This document shows, piece after piece, positions 22,978 to 34,410 of a stretch of 64,000 bases of DNA. Source of the DNA: Neostapfia colusana. Its lineage: Eukaryota > Streptophyta > Magnoliopsida > Poales > Poaceae. Where the stretch lies: contig JASWHV010000008.1 of assembly GCA_030760725.1 (NCBI GenBank), forward strand, positions 50,877,671 through 50,941,670, in the 5' to 3' direction. A program made the position numbers and the translations under genes. The stretch's first letter is position 1. Each line of letters begins with the position of its first letter. The notes below the pieces were generated by a model. That model was given only the letters and a program-made list of their open reading frames with translations, ran no database searches and was not told the origin of the DNA.

Positions 22978-25104
22978 GACAAGCTAGTGCCAGATTAAAA
23001 TCGTACTGGATATTTTGTTGGTTATGGAGAGGACTACAATTGGACTCATGTATGTTATTATGGGAACTACCGTATATGAAGTCCTTAATTCTAATGCATA
23101 ACATTGATGTCATGCACTAGGAGCGTAATATGAGCGAATGCATCATAAGAACATGTTTGGATGTGATGGGCAAAACAAAAGACAATATTAAGGCTCGAAA
23201 AGATTTGACACAGGTTTGTAACTGTGCAAGTCTTGATCTCTCTGAAACTTGTGGCAAAACACGCGCTACTTTTTATCTTAGACCTAAAGAAAAGAAAGAA
23301 GTGTTGCGGTGGTTGAAAAGTTGAAATTCCCAGATGGTTATGCTGCTAGCCCCAGACGAGTTGTGAATGTTAAGACGGGAAAACTCACCAGGTTCAAAAG
23401 TCATGATTATCACATAATCATGGAAAGACTTTTGCCGGTTATGTTTTGGGACTACCTTGACGATGTAGTGTGGAAGGTGTTAGCCGAGCTGTGCTATTTC
23501 TTATAGATAGCTTTGTACTAAATGAATCACAAAGGAGATGATGGAGTAGTTGGAAAATGAGATACCAATTTTGGTATGTAAGATGGAAAAAGTTTTCCCC
23601 CCGGGATTCTTCAACCCAATGCAACACCTCCTAGTCCATCTTTCATATTAAGCTAAAGTGGATGGCCCTGTTCAATATAGGTTGGTGCACCACATTTAAA
23701 GAGCACTCAGGTGTCTTAAACCAATGGTTCGCAATAGAGTAATGGTTGAAGGATGCATCACCGAAGCATTTACATTTCAGGAGATAGGCTACTTCTCAAG
23801 TGTTTACTTTGTAGAAGAACATAATTTTAATGCCCCTACGTTGTGATACAATATCAATGAAGCGCCCCTTATAGCGACCTCTCCATTTTTCAAACAAGAG
23901 GCACCACCGTTGGTAGTAATATGAGCTACGACGCCACAACAGAAGAGAAGACGACTGCTTTGCTATATATGTACACTAATATAGACGGGATGGACAAATA
24001 TTTCAAGTAAGTGTTTATTCACCAGCTATACTAATTAGTACAAATTTACCATACATATATTCTAATCATTATTTTTTTATTATATATGTAGTGAGTTTGA
24101 TCGCCAAAGTTGGAAATCTAAGCATCAACCTAGGAGCAAGCAAGTAGAAACGATGCGACATTATGGACTAAATGGAGGGCGTAACTTTCAATCTTGGTTT
24201 AGAGATCATGTAACGTTTTCTTGTCTTTATTCTCATATGACTTATGAGTATTGCTCGATATAGTCTTCTAACGTCTATATTTTGGACAGTACAAAAAGAT
24301 GCCGGTGTCCATTAGGACTTGCGTTAGCTGTCCTATGAATCCATTAAAGTTAGAATCTATGGTCGATACGACGTCAATGGTTTTCGATTACGTTCAACTG
24401 AATTTGAAGCTCTTCGTCCTCTTGTGGCAACTTGTAATATCGGTGTTGTGACTACGGCTGTTGACGTCGAAGGACGGGAAACTAATTATTATGGGATAAT
24501 TAAAAATATCCTTGAATTCAGTTTTGCCGGGAATAAGGAGCTTAAAGTAGTCTTCTTTGACTGCGAATGGTTTGACAACAATAACGAAACTCGACATAAC
24601 CAATCTGGCATGATAGAAGTCAAACACAACGAACGACTACGAGGCCATGACACCTTCGTCCTTGCATATCAAGTCCAACAAGTGTATTATTTACATTGTC
24701 CACACAAAAATCTACATGCTTGGTGGATTGTACACAAGGTGAATCCTCGTGAGCAGTTATATACACCAGATGATGTTGGGTACCAAGATAGTTTGTTGAA
24801 CATAGAGATTGATGAGGTTTATCAAGAACAAGAGTTGACAGACTCTTTTATCATTGAACCTGGTCTAGGTCTCGATGAGTTAGTTGGAGATGCTCAAGAT
24901 TTAGAGACTCGTGAAATGCGAAAACGAAAGTGAAAAACAATCACGACAGAAGATCGGTGGTCCGGATTAAAGAGTAGATTTCATGGTCAAGATACTGATG
25001 AATTTTGAAACAGATTTTGAGTAACGTTTTATATATTTTCAAGTAACATCTTATATCTCTTCTTTCATCTTATATATTTTCCTTTACATTCATTAACAAA
25101 TTTT

Positions 25105-27560
25105 CTTTTCAATAGGATGCCGTGGAGCAGTGGTTGAGGAAAGGGAAAGGCGAGGAGTCTGGCTAGAGGTTTCTTGCGTAGGGCAGCTGACGTCTTTCAG
25201 GGCAGTACGTCTAGCGGACTTTCTAATAGACGGACTGCTTTGATGAGTCAGCTACCGCAGCTGAGAGGCGCAGCAGTCGGCTTACAGCGGTCATACGAGG
25301 TAAATAACATTTTGTAAATCTTATAATATCAATAATTACTTCATTCATCTACATTACGGTTCTTTTAAATTATGAGGAGGACTCTAGGTCCGAGGACTCG
25401 GAGACAAGAGGTCCTCTGCAGCCAGCACAGGCTGACCACCCTTCGAGGTCGGGTAGCCAGCCTGTGGACCCGCCTGTGGACTCTTCCGGTGACCACTCCT
25501 TCGAGTCACCTGACGTCGAGCCACCTTAGAGGCATTGGACTAGGAGGAGTCACTATGTGTCTCCTTCTTCGGCTCCTGCAAACCCAGATGACCGGATAGC
25601 TATTCATCCGGTTGGCGATATGTAAGTAAATCTCTAACGCTTTAATTTAGATTATTTTAGCAATCTAGATGTATTGATTTATCATTCTTTATCAGGTCTT
25701 GGTACGATGACTCATTCACGGGTCAAGGACGCCACAAGCAGGTGAACAGTGTCCCCGGGCGACTTATCCGTTTGCACTACCCGGTGTCGTGGACGGTGTC
25801 CCCGCCACGTCGTGGGACGATTACGCCACCGCCCAGCACGTTGATCACGGCAACCACCAGGAGGCTGTGTGGTCCGACTTCATCGTAAGCATGAATTATA
25901 TATTTATGTAATTTAAGTCTATAATATGGTTAATACCAATGATGTATAAATATGTTTTTTTAGCCACGGTAACGTTTGGAGGATGAGGGGAGGTGGACTA
26001 TGCCCGAGCCGTGTTCTAGAAGAACGCTCGGAAGCTCGTTACGCAGTCGCTATGAAACGCAAGAATTCGAGCGACGAGAGCGTACATGAAGCTGCATTTG
26101 GAAGAGGGCGAGCTAGGGACATTTAGGAACGTGGCTTCCAGGTACTTGACGGCGGAGCAGTACGTAGAGGTAAATTTTAAAATGTAGAAGAAGCACAATA
26201 GGTAAATAGTTTATAACCTAATAATAAATGTATGCAGATCGGTGTAGCGTGGTTAGACAGCCGTCCGGAGGACTACCGTGTCCTGTGTGCTCTGTAACGG
26301 GAGTCAGGGGTTCTAGGAAGTTTCTAGGACCCGTCGACACGGTAGAGGGATGGATGGGAAGCACACGTTTGGTGTGGACGACTACTTACGTCTGGCTAAA
26401 CGCATGGTAAGTATGATTACTATTGTTTTGAAATATGTTAAAATTATTCATTGAACTAACACACATATATATATAGGAGTGCGAGAGCGGTCAGGAGCCG
26501 ACTCCGATTCAGATCTGGAAGAGGGGTCACAGGGGAAGTGACCCGTCACAGCCTGACTAGTTGTATCTCAAGCGGCGTCAAACGCACTAGTGAGTTGTTT
26601 TGTATTTGTATTGAGTTTTCTTAAATAGTTTTGATGATATTATCTTTCTGTCTATATGCAGCAGGCGGGGCGGCTTCATGGTGAAGGCTTCGATTGGTAG
26701 AGCGCATCAATCATCCTAGAAGCCTCTTATGCAACCGGAGGCGGGAAACCTCACGAACGGTAAATCTCTTTTTTTTTATTATTTAATGTTAATGAATTTG
26801 AGATTCACAAATTTAATAATCTTTTTTCTTTTGTAGGTTCGCCATCTTCGATGGAGTTTTTGACTCGAGTGAGGCACGACCTTCCTTGAGTGGCTCTTCA
26901 TCGCGACAGACGGGGTCGAGATAGCCTAGCTCTTTGGAGCTCCAGAGTGTCCGGGACGAGCTCTGTAGGACAGAGGAGGAGCCTCGGCTAGAAAGGGAGC
27001 AACTCCGGCTAGAAAGGGAGCGTCAAGCCGCGACAAGCAGGGCTCGAGACGAGTATCAAGCCTCGTTCATACTACAGATGCAAACGACAATGCAGGTATG
27101 TAACTGTCGTTTTAATTAATATTTCCTAAATATCAATGATTGTTGTACGATAATATTTTCTGTTCACAGGCCATGGCAGCAGGGCAGCCGGTCGTTTTTC
27201 CACATTGGCAGCCCCCACAGGAGCCACAGGCCCCGTTTACAGGAGCAGAGTTACAAATTTACTCAAACTTCCACAACATTGCCATATTTGATGAAATTTA
27301 GCCAACTTTATTAGAATATCACCAAACTTAGTCAAACATATCCAAAACTTATTTAACTTGATCAATTCTAGGTTATAATAAGCTCACTTAGGCAAATATG
27401 CATTTGAAACTTATAATTTGTGTAACTACACTTATACATAACAGGGCTCCGCGATCGAGGCTCACATACCATCGCCACAACTACCGGGAGGACGAAGGCT
27501 GGAGGACAAGTTCCCGGGTTCTGGAGGTAGGGCACGTGATAGTGTGTAGTGTGGTGTGTG
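25105..27560 (+). pseudogene. second CACTA ORF (TNPA / Ptta-like), multi-exon, decayed
   Basis: Several GC-rich exon-like pieces separated by AT-rich introns with GT/AG ends follow the transposase, as the second gene does in En/Spm elements. Pieces are seen at about 25116-25300, 25370-25620, 25696-25888, 25965-26170, 26238-26405, 26840-27095 and 27170-27260. A piece at 26040-26170 reads like the conserved part of plant Ptta/En/Spm proteins (a KLHLEEGELGTF motif on the plus strand), and 26934-27095 is a Glu/Arg coiled coil. In-frame stops are present. The protein would bind the subterminal repeats if like TNPA. The exon set is approximate. Confidence 0.55.
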
Positions 27561-27702
27561 TGCCTAACAAGTGTTGATGTTTATAATATTTTGGCTGCAT
27601 ATTATTGTTGTTGTTGTTGACTGCCTGTGTGAGCTGGCCATCGAGCTAGGGCTCGCCTCGAAGCCAGGGCAGTATTTTCTATTTTTTTAAAAAAAATACC
27701 AA

Positions 27703-28084
27703 ACTTATTTACGACGGTTTCCTGGCGCTAGCCGTCGTAAATAAACCATTAGTATTTATGACGGTCAAGACTGGCCGTCGTAAATAAGCCACTAGTATTT
27801 ACGACGGCTGACTCCAGCCTTCGTAAATAATGGACACTATTCACGATGGCCCGTCGTGAATAAATCCCCTGAGCCACGTAGCAGTCGGGAAAACTTATTC
27901 GCGATAGGATATTTTAGCCGTCGTGAATAAACTTATTTACGACGAGAGCCGTCGTTAACGACCTTATTTACGACTAATTATCAGCGACGGCCAAAAACCG
28001 TCGTGAATAAGGCTTCCCCGTCGTGAATAACCTATTCACGACGGTTTAACCTTTATTAACGACGGTTTTCAGCCGTCGTTAATT
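27703..28084. repeat. 3' subterminal repeats of the CACTA element
   Basis: About fifteen copies of TTATTTACGACGG, TTATTCACGACGG and their inverses lie in the last 390 bp. They match the array at 16214-16466. The short inversely repeated pairs could form hairpins. Confidence 0.85.
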
Positions 28085-28105
28085 GTTCATATTCTTGTAG
28101 TGTAA

Positions 28106-28690
28106 TTGTTGGTAGGTCAGCCAACTAGGAGACTGAGATGTACAGGAGAGTGGCAGAAGATAGATGACCATTTCTCAAGGGAAGAAAAGAAAGTTACGGA
28201 TTAAACATATTGCAAAAGGAAAAATTTCCCTAACAACAGATAGGTAACAAGGCATTGTTTTGGGGACATGTGTAGAACAAGCATAAAAAGGGGTGTCAAA
28301 TGAAGTTTTCGGTTGTACCAGGAAAAGGATAAAATACTTGTACTGCCGTGCTCGGTGCTCCAACACAGTTGACTACCCAAATGCAGTGATGGTCCATTTT
28401 AAGCACTAATCTGTCACCTGCATAGTCACGGGAAAAGATTCGAACAAGAGACTGGAGTAGCTGGCATATCATTCTAAATTTATGAACAAGTTAAAAATTA
28501 GAGGCAAGTAACTAGACAAAATGGCACATCCTCAAACAAACCAATAAGCCAACTGAATATATATAGTAAAGAGCTTCTTGACTGTGCTTGTGGACTTGGT
28601 ATGTAGTATACGAGTGGCTCTGGCTCGTTGCCACTAACTACTGAAATTATTCCATAAACATGATAATATTCTTTGAATCAATGCAAGGAA
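28106..28690. other. intergenic stretch between CACTA and element C
   Basis: No coding or RNA gene is recognised. It is the flank of the CACTA element and becomes continuous with 43354 onward once element C is removed. Confidence 0.55.
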
Positions 28691-28958
28691 TGTTAGCTAA
28701 TAAGCTGCTGAATATTGTTTTGTTTTGAATTTGCATGTATGCAATAAGCTGAGCTAGGACTCAGTAGAAGTTTGTTAGAGGGTCGCCGTCATCCGGTGCA
28801 CGTTGTTAACGGCCGAGGCGGCATAATCGGGTAATGAACGCTGGAACTGGTATACACCACGATCCGCATCGTGCTCCTTGTATTTCGTCCTTGCATTTTC
28901 ACTACAGTTTGTGTTTTCGTTCTTCCTCAGATCAACGGTGAGCTCGAGTGATCTAACA
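28691..28958 (+). repeat. 5' LTR of element C (268 bp)
   Basis: It matches 43043-43348 but lacks about 44 bp present in the 3' LTR after CATTTTC (about 43245-43292). The two LTRs were identical at insertion, so one has lost or gained this piece. A weak tRNA-Met-like primer site, TAGCACCAGAGCG, follows at 28961. Confidence 0.9.
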
Positions 28959-28993
28959 ATTAGCACCAGAGCGTGGTTAGCGAGGGACCTGTG

Positions 28994-30430
28994 ATGAAGG
29001 TGGGTGGCGCCGGCAAGAAGAAGGTGGGAGACGATGGCGGCGGCGGCTCGCCGGGAACCGCAGCTGGGCAAGATATGGCGGTGATGCAACAGTATGCACA
29101 GGTCGTGTCGGGCTCTTCCAGTGTGCCGGCACCGACGCGATCGAACTACGCCGAGTGGAGCCTGTTGATGGAGGTTGGCCTGCAGGCGAGAGGCCTGTGG
29201 CGTGTGGCCACTGGTGAAGAAGACCTCAACGACGAACTCGGCTATCGAAATGACCGAGCTGCATTGGAGATGATCTACCACTCGGTACCATTAGAGACGC
29301 TCCCGGTTCGGCGACATAAGACTTGTAAGGAGGTGTGCAAGGCGATCCAAGCTCTTCACGCTGGATGAGAACGTGTGCGGGATGCCAAGGCCCAAAATCT
29401 TCGAGCTGAGTATGGCCAACTCTGTCACAAAGCCTGGCGAGTCCATTGACGCACTCGCCATTCGCTTCACGGGACTGGCTTCTCGTCTTGGGGAACTTGG
29501 CGATCCGATAAGCGACAAGAAAGTGATGAAGAAGTGGTTTTGAATCGTTCCCAAGCGCTACTCACGGCTAGCAATCTCCATTGACAATCTTGTCGATCTG
29601 AACACTACGTCGACCGAGGAGTTAATTGGTTGTTTCAGGATGGCCGAGGAAAGGTTCGATCTGGATGCCGAAGAAGACGGAGGGTCCAAGTTGTTACTCA
29701 CCGAGGAGTGGAAGGCCCGTTCCAGTCACTGTGAGCAGGGTGGATCCTCCAAAGGTGGCAATAAGGATTGCCAAAAAGGCCAAGGCAATCGTGCCAAGGA
29801 TGGCGCACGGACTAGCGGTGGTACTCGCAGCGGGAACAAGACCGGGCCAAAGCGCGCTGGGAACTGCCGTTATTGTGGCATTAGCGCGCATTGGGCTCGC
29901 AAGTGTCGCAAGAAGGAGCGTGATGAAGCCACTGAAGCGGCGTATGTCACGGAAGGTGACGATGAAGAGCTGTCGCTGCTCATGGCGCAGATAACATCGT
30001 TGTCTGCACATCAGACTGCCCCAGAGCATGACAACAACATAGTTCATCTGCACGAGGAGCGTGCCAAGGTTTGCCTCAGGATCATGAAGTAAACGGAGGA
30101 CCCAAAGTGGCATCTCGACACAAGGGCGCCGAACCATATGACGGGGAACATCGCTACCTTCTCTAAGATTGATTGACATGTCACCGGAATAGTATGTTTT
30201 GGAGATGGCTCGGTTGTCGACATCAGGGGACGCGGCACAGTTGTGTTCGTTGCACACGACAGACGTCATCACATGCTCACCGGGGTGTACTACATCCCAT
30301 GTTTTCGCACGTCGATCGTCTCCGTCGGGCAACTTGATGAGGTCGGGTGTTCAACCCTGGTCAGGAGTGGTGCCATGGTGGTACGTGACCGCCAAGAGAA
30401 TCTCATCGCCGAGGTACAAAGGATCGGTAA
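28994..30430 (+). pseudogene. gag and protease of element C, broken
   Basis: The frame opens at ATG 28994 with a Gly/Lys-rich start, then a copia gag core (NYAEWSLLMEVGLQARGLW, about 29135-29195). A stop at 29366 and frameshifts follow; gag resumes at about 29640 with a CCHC knuckle, CRYCGISAHWARKC (about 29866-29907), where all four metal ligands are present. The protease region at about 30105-30160 reads LDTRAPNHMTG, where the family has Asp-Thr/Ser-Gly-Ala, so the active-site Gly is Arg. The frame ends at the insertion of element B. The gene continues at 40222. Confidence 0.82.
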
Positions 30431-32036
30431 TGTAAGTGCATCTAGGCATCCCTGTGGGTTTTGGATGATTGATGACGACAAATTAATAGACTAATGAGCT
30501 GAGATGATCATATGCACATGACATTTCCAAGGCGGACACCTAAACTCTCAAAAAGGAAAAAGATGAAGAACGGTGTCGAAGACTCAAAGAGTCAAAATTA
30601 GGGTTTCACTTGAGTCTTTAGTAGGCTAGCCGTGTAAAAGAAAGAGTGTGTGTGTCAAGTGCATTGAGATCATAGAAGAGAGCTCAAAGTGTTAGAAGTG
30701 TCAAATCCTTAGTGGAGAGAGGTAGAGAGGTAAAGTTGGGCAGGCCGAACTTGTCCAGGGAAGAGGCCGGACTAGTCCGGAAGTCCTACGGCTTAGTCTG
30801 TTTTGGGGCGGACTAAGAGTTCCTGACTGAGATCGGACTTGTCCGTTTTGGGACGGACTAGTCCGTTTCTCTCTTGGTGAGAGTGTTTTTGGGGCTAAGT
30901 CCTGGTAGACCAGACTTATCCGCCTCAGTGGCCAGACTAGTCTGGGCTAGCCAGGCTTGTCCGTTTTCACACGGACTAAGAGTTCCTGTGTGAGTTCAGG
31001 CTAGTCCGTTCTAAGACGGACTAGTCCGTATGGGTGTGAGATGAGAGCTCCCACGGCTAAGTCTTGGTGGACCGGACTTGTCCGCCTTAGTGGCCAAACT
31101 AGTCCGTGTCCTCCAGACTTGTTCGTTCTCACCCGGACAAATAGTTCCTGTGCGAGATCGGACTAGTACAGTGTGAAGCGGACTAGTCCGGACTTTTGGT
31201 AGGTGGCAACGGTTAGCTTCGGGACTTCTATAAAAGGAGATGCCCTAACTTCATTTAAATACCTCTGGAACCCTAGCACCACCACAACCTTCCTAGAGCC
31301 TCTCCAAGCCTTCTCCATTGCCTACTCACCCTCTTGAATCAAATCCTAAGTGAATTTGGGTGTGTGAGAAGAGAAGAAGGAAGAACTTCACGTTTAAGCC
31401 TCTCGGAGTGATCTCGTGCACTTGATGACCTGTGGCTTGTAAGATCGGTGAAGCATTGTGGAAGTGATCAAGTGGGAGCCTCGGATTGTGAGCAGCCCCA
31501 AAACTTTGTAAGTTCACCCTTAAGATAGTGAAGAATCGGTTGGCCTTAGTGGCGACTTGGTGAGGAAAGGGTTGTTAGACCCGGTCCTTTGTGGAATCCT
31601 CAACGGGGACGTAGATTCCTGAGTGGAATCGAACCTCGGGAAAAAATCCTTAATGTATTTCTTGCATGTATATTTCTTTGAAGATCAATATTGCTTAGGG
31701 TTTGTTTTAATTATTTCGCTATACATCATCACAATCTTGCAATTTATTTCAATATTCTGTCACACTTGTCATATAGAATTGCTAGTTGTTTTATCTACAT
31801 TTTGTTAAATTAAAATCTCGAGAAAACCCATAAAAAATAAGCTTTAGACGCTTCCAGCAGTTTGACCAGACTAGTCCGCCCTTGAGCCAGACTAGTCCGG
31901 CCCTTTTAGGTCTTTCTAACAAGCAAACCGGACTAGTCCGCCCCTGAGCTAGACTAGTCCGGCCCTTGTGTACTAATCTCATTTAATTAAGTCATTTCAG
32001 GTATTTTAGCCTATTCACCCCCTCTAGGCAATTTCA
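30431..32036 (+). repeat. 5' LTR of element B (1606 bp)
   Basis: It runs from TGTAAGTGCATC to CTAGGCAATTTCA. The first 800 bp carry repeated GGACTAGTCC and GGACTTGTCC motifs, and a TATAAAAG box is at 31229-31236. A further set of palindromes lies near the 3' end (about 31865-31965). The last 30 bp are highly similar in all three LTRs of this family. Confidence 0.95.
31229..31236 (+). promoter_or_regulatory. TATA box in 5' LTR of B
   Basis: TATAAAAG is conserved at the same position in all three LTRs of this family, after the palindrome block, and is the likely core promoter for element RNA. Confidence 0.65.
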
Positions 32037-32038
32037 AT

Positions 32039-32050
32039 TGGTATCAGAGC
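32039..32050 (+). other. primer binding site of element B
   Basis: TGGTATCAGAGC begins two bases after the 5' LTR and is complementary to the 3' end of plant initiator tRNA-Met, the usual primer for copia elements. Confidence 0.92.
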
Positions 32051-32088
32051 AGGTCTCTCCATCAAGAGTCTAACCACTCGGAGAGAAG

Positions 32089-34372
32089 ATGGCCGGAGTT
32101 CAGGGATACGAGATTCCGCCGACGTCGCAAGGAGAAAACATGTATGACAAGAAAAAGGACGCTGATGTGCTGAAAGATCACTCAAGTGACGATGAAGAAG
32201 TTCACCAGCTCAAGGCACAACTTCGCGAGAAGCTAGGTCACTCTAGTAGAGAGAAGAAGAAGTCGAAGGATCAAGAAAGGAATAGTCAACCGGACTACTC
32301 CCAATATCCTTTCAACTATGAACGATTAACTTCTAACAATCATTACTTATCCATTCCTCTTGGCAAGCCTCCTCAATTTGAAGGAAATGATTACTCAATA
32401 TGGAAGCATAATATGAAGATTCATCTAATATCCTTAAACCCTAGCTTGTGGCAAATTGTCTTAACAGGTGTCCATCTTCCAAGAAATGAAGAAGACGTTA
32501 TCCCGGAGCAAGCCATTCTACTTCATCGCAATGCTCAAGCAGTTGGGGTCATCACCTCATCCTTGACTCGAGAAGAGTTCAACCGAGTCGATGGATTGGA
32601 GGTGGCCAAAGACATATGGGACACACTCAAGACGGAGCATGAAGGCAACCGAATCATTAGGGAGGCCAAGATCGAGATGATTGAAGGAGAGCTTGGGAGA
32701 TTCACCATCATGGATGGTGAGTCCCCTCAAGACATGTACAACCGTCTCAAGGTCCTCGTCAACAAGATACGATCTTATGGATGCACCCGGTGGATGGATC
32801 ATGAGGTGGTGAGGAGGATGCTTCGGACATTCATGCCTAGAAACATTGCTCTTTGCTCCTTGATCTGTGAGAGCTCAGGATATGCTCAAATGACCCCGCA
32901 GAAAGTGCTTGGAAGAATCATCAACAATGAGATGATGGAGAAGGAAGCCATGTTCTACAGCGACCTCCAAAGACTTGCCTCCTCAAAGAAGAAAGATGTT
33001 GCTTTCAAAGAAACATCCTCATCACAAGACTTCGAAGCAAGTGATGATGAGGGCCTCGACACCGATGAGGAAGAGACGCTCTTCATCAACAAGTTCAAGA
33101 GGATGATGAAGAAGGAAGGGGGGCAACCATTATGAGAACAAGAACAAGGAAAGGTCCAATCCCAAGACGAAAAGAGCATGCTACAACTATGGTGAATATG
33201 GACACTTCATTGTGGATTGTCCATATGAAGAGAGTAAGAAGAAGAAAGATGACAAGTCTCAAGAGAAGAAATTCTTCAAGAAGAAGAAGCCATCAGGACA
33301 TGCTCACCTTGGGAAGGAATGGGACTCAAACGAAGACTCATCCTCCGAGGATGAAGAGAAAGTGGCAACACTTGCTATTGGAAGGATCAAGCTCTTCCCA
33401 AACGTTGAAGACTTTAAATCTACATGTCTCATTGCTAAGGAGGGAAGAAGAAAGGTTAAATCTAAACCATCCTCCTCTATTTCTTCACTTGATAGCTTTG
33501 ATAGTAGTAGTGATAATGAATCTATGCTCAAGGACCTAAGTAGGAGCACCTTGAAAAAGATGAGATTGTTGTCGGAAGAAATCTTTGAGAAGGATGAACT
33601 CATCAACCATCAAGAAGATATGCTCATCCTTGAAAAGGAGAGATGTCATGAGATTGAAGAGCTCCTTGAGGTTGAAAGGGAAAGAAGCAAGGCACTTGAG
33701 CGTGAACTCGCCTTGAGCAAGGAAACTTGCTCAAATCTTGAAGAAACAACTGTTGTGCTTAAGAATGAAATTGTTAACTTGACAAAAGTCAACAAGATCC
33801 TTGAAACACAAGTTGAGTCTCTCAAGATCAATGCACCTTCTTCCTCTATGATTTCACCCTCCTCAAAGAAATCTCCCGAAGCAACTCAAACTTACAAGTG
33901 CTCAAACTTAATCCTAAAACTCAAAGATGAACTTAAGTTGGCACAAAACAAGCAGTCACCGAAAGGTGATATCTTTGACAAGGAAAAAGTGGCATATGCA
34001 CGAAGTGCATATACCAATGTAAGACCTCCGCATGTCAAAGATGGTCTTGTCTATTCTCGGGAGTGGAGGCAACATGCTAAAACTCCCAAGAAGAGAAAAG
34101 ACTTGATTGTTTTTGTCAAGGAAGGTTCATCCAACAAAGAAAATGTAAATAACATTGCAAACTCATCTAACATGCCTAAAAATAAACCTCATCCTTTGTT
34201 CCATGATTTTGATGCCTCATATGTTTTATTGAGAAACAAATTTGGAAATATCTATGCAAGGTATGTTGGGCCACTCTGCAAGAGTCCAAAACCTTGTGTG
34301 TGGGTGTCCAAGTGCCTCTTGACTAACATGAAAGGACCTAACTCCGTTTGGGTACCAAAAGGTAAGACATAA
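32089..34372 (+). pseudogene. gag of element B with long coiled coil, frameshifted
   Basis: Gag forms the particle that packages element RNA. The first frame (32089-33135) carries the copia gag core (LGKPPQFEGNDYSIWKHNMK, about 32359-32418). A run of G near 33114-33121 holds a frameshift; the other frame then continues to 34372. The zinc knuckle near 33180-33222 has lost its second Cys (CYNYGEYGH with Tyr for Cys), a G-to-A type change. An unusually long C-terminal part is Lys/Ser-rich and has a leucine-containing coiled coil (about 33590-33830). Extended coiled-coil gag is known from Sireviruses. The ATG at 32089 follows the primer site by 38 bp. Confidence 0.85.
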
Positions 34373-34410
34373 CTCTATTTTGTAGTCATACTCCTCCGAT
34401 GGATCAAAAT

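Larger units (their letters stand above)
18443..24933 (+). pseudogene. CACTA transposase (TNP2 type), broken and split by a LINE
   Basis: This is the TNP2-like transposase that mobilises CACTA elements. In order: a transposase-associated domain at 18443-18650 (W then CPCTKCQN and a Cys/His pair); the TNP2 core at about 19000-19790, with KIHVCLDNC, then LATDGFSPF and YNLPLSLCMK; a continuation after the LINE at 23100-23510 with GKTKDNIKARKDL; a DUF4218-like part to about 23850; and a DUF4216-like domain at about 24420-24770 (FFDCEWFD). Frame breaks and stops occur throughout, and the LINE at 19913-22977 interrupts the core. It is certainly inactive. Parts of the sequence between about 18650 and 19000 are poorly conserved. 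Confidence 0.85.
16201..28102 (+). mobile_element. complete CACTA (En/Spm-type) transposon, 11.9 kb
   Basis: The element starts CACTACAGGAAAAA and ends CATATTCTTGTAGTG, the inverse of CACTACAAGAATATG. It is flanked by a 3-bp target duplication TAA at 16198-16200 and 28103-28105, as expected for CACTA elements. Subterminal repeats of the CACGACGG type fill the first 270 and last 390 bp. Inside are a TNP2-type transposase, broken and split by a LINE, and a second multi-exon ORF. About 3.07 kb of the length is the LINE, so the element itself is about 8.8 kb. Confidence 0.95.

Noticed and set aside
28961..28973. Primer binding site of element C as a new tRNA primer
   Set aside because: TAGCACCAGAGCG is best explained as a mutated initiator tRNA-Met site; no other tRNA could be assigned by eye.
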